Origin: Sulfuricella sp.
Lineage (GTDB): Bacteria > Pseudomonadota > Gammaproteobacteria > Burkholderiales > Sulfuricellaceae
Assembly (NCBI GenBank): GCA_019911785.1
Contig: JAIOJM010000171.1
Span: 1 to 26,371, forward strand
Direction of reading: 5' to 3'
DNA length: 26,371 nucleotides
This document shows positions 22,463-26,371 of the stretch, piece by piece; position 1 is the first letter of the stretch, and every line of letters begins with the position of its first letter. The notes under the pieces were generated by a model. That model worked only from the letters and a program-made list of their open reading frames with translations, did not search any database and was not told where the DNA came from. The position numbers were made by a program, and so were the translations under genes.

Positions 22463-25400
22463 AGAGTAAGGACCAAGCTATGCCGGAGTCCAACTCCTCA
22501 CCCCTCACTCCTCACTCCTCACCAAATATGGGTATTTCCGGCCGCATCGCCAAAACCTTCCTGCAGTCGCAGATGACGCCGCTGATCGCGCTCATCGCCT
22601 TCCTGCTCGGCCTGTTCGCCGTGATGGTGACGCCGCGCGAGGAGGAGCCGCAGATCAACGTCACCATGGCGAACGTGTTCATTCCCTTCCCCGGCGCTTC
22701 CGCCAAGGACGTGGAGAGCCTGGTGGCGACGCCGGCCGAGCAGGTGCTGTCGCTGATCACCGGCATCGAGCACGTCTATTCCGTTTCGCGCCCAGGCATG
22801 GCGGTGCTGACCGTGCAGTACAAGGTGGGCGAGGACCGCACCCAAGCCTTGGTGCGCCTGTACGACACGGTCCAGTCGCACCGCGACTGGGTCTCCCCCA
22901 ATCTCGGCGTGGGCGAGCCGATCATCAAGCCGGTCGGCATCGACGACGTGCCGATCGTCAGCCTCACCCTGTGGACGGAGGATGCCGCCCGCGGCGCCTA
23001 CGAACTGCGGCAGGTGGCCCATGCCGCCGAAATCGAACTGAAGCGGATCAAGGGCACGCGCGAAGTGAAAACCCTGGGCGGGTCGAACCGCGTGGTGCGG
23101 GTGATCATGGACGCGGAGCGGATGAATGCCTACCGTGTTTCCGCCCAGGACATCCGCGATGCCCTCCAGGTCAGCAACGCTTCCCAGCCTTCCGGCACGC
23201 TGGTCGAGAACAACCGCGAACTGCTGGTGCAGACCGGCACTTTCCTCTCCAGCAGCGCGGACGTCAAGCAGCTGGTGGTGGGCGTCGCCGAGGGGCTGCC
23301 GGTGTTCATGACCGACGTGGCGCGGGTGGAGGATGGCCCCGACCAACCCGGCCGCTATGTCTGGCTGGGCACCGGCCCGGCGGCGGCCGACAAGAAAATT
23401 GCCGGCAAGGGCGAATTTCCGGCGGTGACCCTGGCGGTTTCGAAGAAGCCGGGCGAGAACGCGGTGGATGTCGCCGAGCGCGTCATCAAGCGCATCGAGC
23501 AACTGCACGGCACCATCATCCCCGACGGCGTCCACGCCACGGTCACGCGCAATTACGGCGAAACCGCCAACGACAAGGCGCAGAAACTGATCGGCAAGCT
23601 GATCTTCGCCACCGCCTTCGTGGTGCTGCTGGTGCTCATCGCGCTGGGCAAGCGCGAGGCGCTGATCGTCGGCGTGGCGGTGCTGCTGACCCTGGCGGCG
23701 ACCCTGTTCGCTTCCTGGGCGTGGGGCTTCACCCTCAACCGGGTGTCGCTGTTCGCGCTGATTTTCTCCATCGGCATCCTGGTCGACGACGCCATCGTGG
23801 TGGTGGAAAACATCCACCGCCGCCGCGAACTGGAACCCGGCAAGCCGCTGACCGAGGTGATTCCCGAGGCGGTGGACGAGGTCGGCGGCCCGACCATACT
23901 CGCCACCCTGACCGTGATCGCAGCGCTGTTGCCGATGGCTTTCGTCTCCGGCCTGATGGGGCCGTACATGAGCCCGATCCCGATCAACGCCAGCATCGGC
24001 ATGCTGATTTCCCTTGCCATCGCCTTCATCGTCACGCCCTGGCTGGCGCTCAAACTCCTGGCGCATAAGCATGACGCGCCGAGCCATAGCGAACTCGGCG
24101 CGGAGAGCCGGCTGTTCGGTTTCTTCAGCGCGCGCCTGACACCCTTCCTCAATCGCGAGCAGGGCAAAGCAAACCGCAAGAAACTCTGGCTGGCGATCGT
24201 CGGGATGATTGTTTTTGCCATCCTGCTGGCGGTATTCAAGATCGTCATCATGAAAATGCTGCCGTTCGACAACAAGTCCGAATTCCAGGTGGTGGTGGAT
24301 ATGCCGGTGGGCACCCCGCTGGAGCAGACCGCGCGGGCGATGCGCGAAATCGGCGGCTATCTGTCCACCGTGCCGGAGGTGACCGATTACGAGGCCTATG
24401 CCGGCACCGCCTCGCCGATCAATTTCAACGGCCTGGTGCGCCAGTATTACCTGCGCAGCGGCAGCGAAGTGGGCGATATCCAGGTGAACCTGGTGGACAA
24501 GCACCGCCGCGACCGCAAGAGCCACGAAATCGCGACCAGTGTGCGCCCCGAAATCGAGCGCATCGCCGCCCGGCATCAGGCCAAGGTCAAGGTGGTGGAA
24601 GTGCCGCCGGGCCCGCCGGTGATGTCGCCGATCGTCGCTGAAGTTTACGGGCCGGACTATGAAGGCCAGATGAAGGTGGCGAAGCAGGTGCGCGCTCACT
24701 TCGCCAAAACCGCCGATATCGTGGCGATCGATGACACCATCGAGGAGGACGCGAACAAGCTGGTCCTGCGTGTCCTGCAAGGCAAGGCTGCGTTGATGGG
24801 CGTGGCGCAGAAGGACGTGGTGGCGGTGATGCGCTTAGGGCTGTCCGGCGAGGACGTGACCCCGATGCATGAAGGCGAGTCCAAGTTCGAGGTGCCGGTG
24901 CGGCTGACGCTGGCGCCGGAGCGTCAAAGCAGCCTGGACGAGCTGCTCAAGCTCACCGTGCGGGCGCAGGATGGCACGCTGGTGCCGCTATCTGAATTGG
25001 TGAGCGTGGCCACGGTCGCGCGCGAGAAATCCATTTACCACAAGGATTTGCTGCCGGTGGTGTTCGTCGTCGGCGACATGGCCGGCAAGCTGGACAGCCC
25101 GCTTTACGGCATGTTCTCCATCCGTTCCGCGATCGCCGGGATGAAACTGGCCGAAGGCGGGACTCTGGGCGATTATTTCATCCGGCAGCCGGACGACCAC
25201 TACGCCGGCTACAGCATCAAGTGGGACGGGGAATGGCAGGTCACCTACGAGACTTTCCGCGACATGGGCATCGCCTACGCGGTCGGGCTGGTATTGATCT
25301 ACCTGCTGGTGGTGGCGCAGTTCAAATCATACGTGGTGCCGCTGGTGATCATGGCGCCTATCCCGCTCACCATCATCGGCGTAATGCCCGGCCACGCCCT

Positions 25401-25737
25401 GCTCGGCAGCCAGTTCACCGCCACCAGCATGATCGGCATGATCGCGCTGGCCGGCATCATCGTGCGCAATTCCATCCTGCTGGTGGACTTCATCAACATG
25501 CAGGTGGAGCAGGGCATGGCCTTCCAGGAGGCGGTGATCCGCGCCGGCAGCACCCGCGCCAAGCCGATCGTGCTCACCGGCCTGGCCGCCATGCTCGGCG
25601 CGCTGTTCATCCTGGACGACCCGATCTTCAACGGCCTGGCGATCTCGCTGATTTTCGGCATATTCGTCTCCACCGTGCTGACGCTGGTGGTGATTCCGGT
25701 GCTGTATTATGCCGTGATGTACAGGAAGCTTACTTAA
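22459..25737 (+). CDS. RND-family inner-membrane efflux pump (AcrB/HAE1-like)
   Basis: Proton-driven pump of 1092 residues from GTG 22459, normal for the superfamily. It has a first membrane helix (TPLIALIAFLLGLFAVMVTP), two large periplasmic loops and about twelve membrane helices. The proton-relay pair D443/D444 occurs in GILVDDAIVVVENIHR, as in HAE1-type drug pumps and unlike the DGA pattern of CzcA/CusA metal pumps. The N-terminal 23 residues are unusual: they contain a 7-nt tandem repeat, and homologues would begin near MGISGRIAKTFL (ATG 22528). Alternative starts are ATG 22480 (AAGGA site) and ATG 22528 (no site). It overlaps the adaptor stop. The substrate is unknown; context suggests a sulfur-related stress. 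Confidence 0.92.
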   Translation: MKSKDQAMPESNSSPLTPHSSPNMGISGRIAKTFLQSQMTPLIALIAFLLGLFAVMVTPREEEPQINVTMANVFIPFPGASAKDVESLVATPAEQVLSLITGIEHVYSVSRPGMAVLTVQYKVGEDRTQALVRLYDTVQSHRDWVSPNLGVGEPIIKPVGIDDVPIVSLTLWTEDAARGAYELRQVAHAAEIELKRIKGTREVKTLGGSNRVVRVIMDAERMNAYRVSAQDIRDALQVSNASQPSGTLVENNRELLVQTGTFLSSSADVKQLVVGVAEGLPVFMTDVARVEDGPDQPGRYVWLGTGPAAADKKIAGKGEFPAVTLAVSKKPGENAVDVAERVIKRIEQLHGTIIPDGVHATVTRNYGETANDKAQKLIGKLIFATAFVVLLVLIALGKREALIVGVAVLLTLAATLFASWAWGFTLNRVSLFALIFSIGILVDDAIVVVENIHRRRELEPGKPLTEVIPEAVDEVGGPTILATLTVIAALLPMAFVSGLMGPYMSPIPINASIGMLISLAIAFIVTPWLALKLLAHKHDAPSHSELGAESRLFGFFSARLTPFLNREQGKANRKKLWLAIVGMIVFAILLAVFKIVIMKMLPFDNKSEFQVVVDMPVGTPLEQTARAMREIGGYLSTVPEVTDYEAYAGTASPINFNGLVRQYYLRSGSEVGDIQVNLVDKHRRDRKSHEIATSVRPEIERIAARHQAKVKVVEVPPGPPVMSPIVAEVYGPDYEGQMKVAKQVRAHFAKTADIVAIDDTIEEDANKLVLRVLQGKAALMGVAQKDVVAVMRLGLSGEDVTPMHEGESKFEVPVRLTLAPERQSSLDELLKLTVRAQDGTLVPLSELVSVATVAREKSIYHKDLLPVVFVVGDMAGKLDSPLYGMFSIRSAIAGMKLAEGGTLGDYFIRQPDDHYAGYSIKWDGEWQVTYETFRDMGIAYAVGLVLIYLLVVAQFKSYVVPLVIMAPIPLTIIGVMPGHALLGSQFTATSMIGMIALAGIIVRNSILLVDFINMQVEQGMAFQEAVIRAGSTRAKPIVLTGLAAMLGALFILDDPIFNGLAISLIFGIFVSTVLTLVVIPVLYYAVMYRKLT
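22494..22521 (+). repeat. Four tandem copies of a 7-nt unit in the pump gene 5' end
   Basis: Four consecutive units CTCCTCA, CCCCTCA, CTCCTCA, CTCCTCA. The 7-nt unit is not a multiple of three, so a change in copy number would shift the frame if translation starts upstream of it. Confidence 0.75.
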
Positions 25738-25746
25738 TGCTGATTT

Positions 25747-25824
25747 ACCGCAAAGGACGCGAAGGTTCGCAAAGGAAAAACAAGGTTCATGGCTTACCTT
25801 GCGTTCCTTTGCGTCCTTTGCGGT
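25747..25824. repeat. Inverted repeat with CGCAAAGGACGC arms
   Basis: Perfect 14-bp ends ACCGCAAAGGACGC (25747-25760) and GCGTCCTTTGCGGT (25811-25824). The arms continue imperfectly inward (GAAGGTTCGCAAAGG against CCTTGCGTTCCTTTG). It fills most of the 120-nt gap between the pump gene and the DUF2892 gene. It resembles a non-coding interspersed element; a T-run (TTTTTTT) begins 25830, so it might also weaken read-through. Confidence 0.75.
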
Positions 25825-25857
25825 GAAGATTTTTTTGAAATGTTTTAGGAGAAAACT

Positions 25858-26079
25858 ATGACCATCAACCGTATCGTTCGTATCGTCGCCGGCTTTTTTG
25901 TGCTGCTGTCGCTCGGCCTGGGTGTTTCCAGCAGCCCGATTTTCGTCAGCGGCAACTTCCTCTGGTTTACCGCTTTCGTCGGGGTAAACCTGTTCCAAAG
26001 CGGCTTTACCAATCTTTGTCCGCTGGATACGATTCTGAAAAAACTGGGCGTTCCTGTTGGCAATGGAGGCTGTGCCTGA
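25858..26079 (+). CDS. DUF2892 (YgaP-like) small membrane protein
   Basis: Inner-membrane protein of 73 residues with two hydrophobic segments (approx. 7-25 and 31-48). The signature FQSGFTNLCPLDTILKKLG is that of DUF2892, the membrane part of the YgaP-type rhodanese. It has two cysteines, one in the NLCPLD motif and one next to the C terminus (GGCA). There is no rhodanese domain. AGGAGAAAACT precedes ATG 25858. DUF2892 proteins occur in sulfur-stress operons controlled by BigR-type repressors, which fits the upstream regulator with its two cysteines. Co-transcription with the pump is uncertain because of the intervening inverted repeat. Confidence 0.88.
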   Translation: MTINRIVRIVAGFFVLLSLGLGVSSSPIFVSGNFLWFTAFVGVNLFQSGFTNLCPLDTILKKLGVPVGNGGCA

Positions 26080-26087
26080 TGAGGCTC

Positions 26088-26111
26088 GGGGTGGGGTTGT
26101 GACCCCACCCC
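26088..26111. terminator. Hairpin between convergent genes
   Basis: Perfect 10-bp stem GGGGTGGGGT (26088-26097) and ACCCCACCCC (26102-26111) with loop TGTG, between the stops of the DUF2892 gene and the convergent minus-strand gene. ATTCTAG follows; there is no long T-run on either side, so terminator function is likely but not canonical. Confidence 0.6.
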
Positions 26112-26136
26112 ATTCTAGAGCGCGTGGGGAAGCTGG

Positions 26137-26367
26137 TTACAGGCCTACCATGGTGGCAGCCGGATCGCATCGCTTCACCGCTTCGAGTATCTGCTTGTCT
26201 TGAATCTTGTCTGGGACGTACAGGACAGTCAGGGCATGTGGATGCTTGTGATGGTCGAAGTTTGCGGCAATCACGCCGTCGCAGGCCATTACCTCCTGCT
26301 CTACCTTTGCCCGAATCTCCGGGGAGAGTTCGGGGTGAACGTGAATCAGGACGTCAACAGTATCCAT
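26137..26367 (-). CDS. Small His-rich protein, possibly HMA-like ferredoxin fold
   Basis: Unrecognised protein of 76 residues. The pattern VDVLIHVHPELSPEIRAKVEQEVMACDGVIAANFDHH...ALTVLYVPDKIQDKQILEAVKR suggests the beta-alpha-beta-beta-alpha-beta fold of heavy-metal-associated domains, but the metal-binding CXXC is missing. Instead it has a His cluster (FDHHKHPHA), H9/H11 and two separate cysteines. This fold reading is inference from pattern only. It is convergent with the DUF2892 gene and separated from it by a hairpin. Its promoter and any operon partner lie beyond the right edge; the start ATG is only 4 nt from that edge, so an earlier start cannot be excluded. Confidence 0.65.
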   Translation of the reverse strand: MDTVDVLIHVHPELSPEIRAKVEQEVMACDGVIAANFDHHKHPHALTVLYVPDKIQDKQILEAVKRCDPAATMVGL

Positions 26368-26371
26368 AATA

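Noticed and set aside
22519..24780. Very long minus-strand open frame opposite the RND pump gene
   Set aside because: Its translation is His/Arg/Asp/Gln-rich with no recognisable motif and lies antisense to a clear pump gene; GC-rich codon bias opens this frame.
22459..25737. CzcA/CusA-type metal efflux pump
   Set aside because: The fourth-helix motif is VDDAIVVVEN with two Asp, as in HAE1-type pumps, rather than the single-Asp DGA pattern of heavy-metal pumps.

Overview
The window comes from a moderately GC-rich proteobacterium that oxidises sulfur with the reverse (oxidative) dissimilatory sulfite reductase pathway. DsrEFH and DsrL next to dsrAB mark the oxidative form of the pathway. The block gpmI-envC-ctpA-moeB, a SlmA homologue and many short palindromic intergenic repeats suggest a betaproteobacterium, possibly in or near the Sulfuricella/Thiobacillus/Sideroxydans group. 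That placement is inference from gene content; no phylogeny was run.

Positions 1-13612 (+ strand) hold the dsr locus in the order (dsrA)-dsrB-dsrE-dsrF-dsrH-dsrC-dsrM-dsrK-dsrL-dsrJ-dsrO-dsrP-dsrN-dsrR, followed by a dihydrolipoamide-dehydrogenase-like flavoprotein. DsrEFH passes sulfane sulfur to the C-terminal cysteines of DsrC. DsrAB, with DsrL feeding electrons to or from NAD(P), oxidises that sulfur to sulfite. DsrMKJOP is the membrane complex that handles DsrC disulfide/trisulfide chemistry and links it to quinones. DsrN probably amidates siroheme for DsrAB, and DsrR is an A-type Fe-S-carrier-like protein. dsrA is cut by the left edge of the window. Stem-loops lie at dsrB/dsrE, dsrC/dsrM, dsrK/dsrL and dsrP/dsrN. 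Another palindromic unit sits in frame inside dsrN.

Positions 13667-14245 (+) encode SlmA, a TetR-fold nucleoid occlusion factor. A minus-strand block follows: an exported M28 peptidase, a DUF504 protein, a MoeB/ThiF/HesA adenylyltransferase, the S41 protease CtpA, the amidase activator EnvC and phosphoglycerate mutase GpmI. The gpmI, envC and ctpA genes are tightly packed and probably co-transcribed.

Positions 20980-26079 (+) form a separate module: an ArsR-family repressor, an RND membrane-fusion protein, an RND pump and a DUF2892 membrane protein. The repressor has two cysteines spaced exactly as in the persulfide sensors SqrR and BigR. A nearly identical 18-bp AT-rich motif lies upstream of both the repressor gene and the pump operon, and at the pump it overlaps a plausible sigma-70 promoter. 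This suggests an efflux system induced by reactive sulfur species, and it is the most interesting unexplained system here. A small His-rich protein on the minus strand closes the window, with a strong hairpin between it and the DUF2892 gene.
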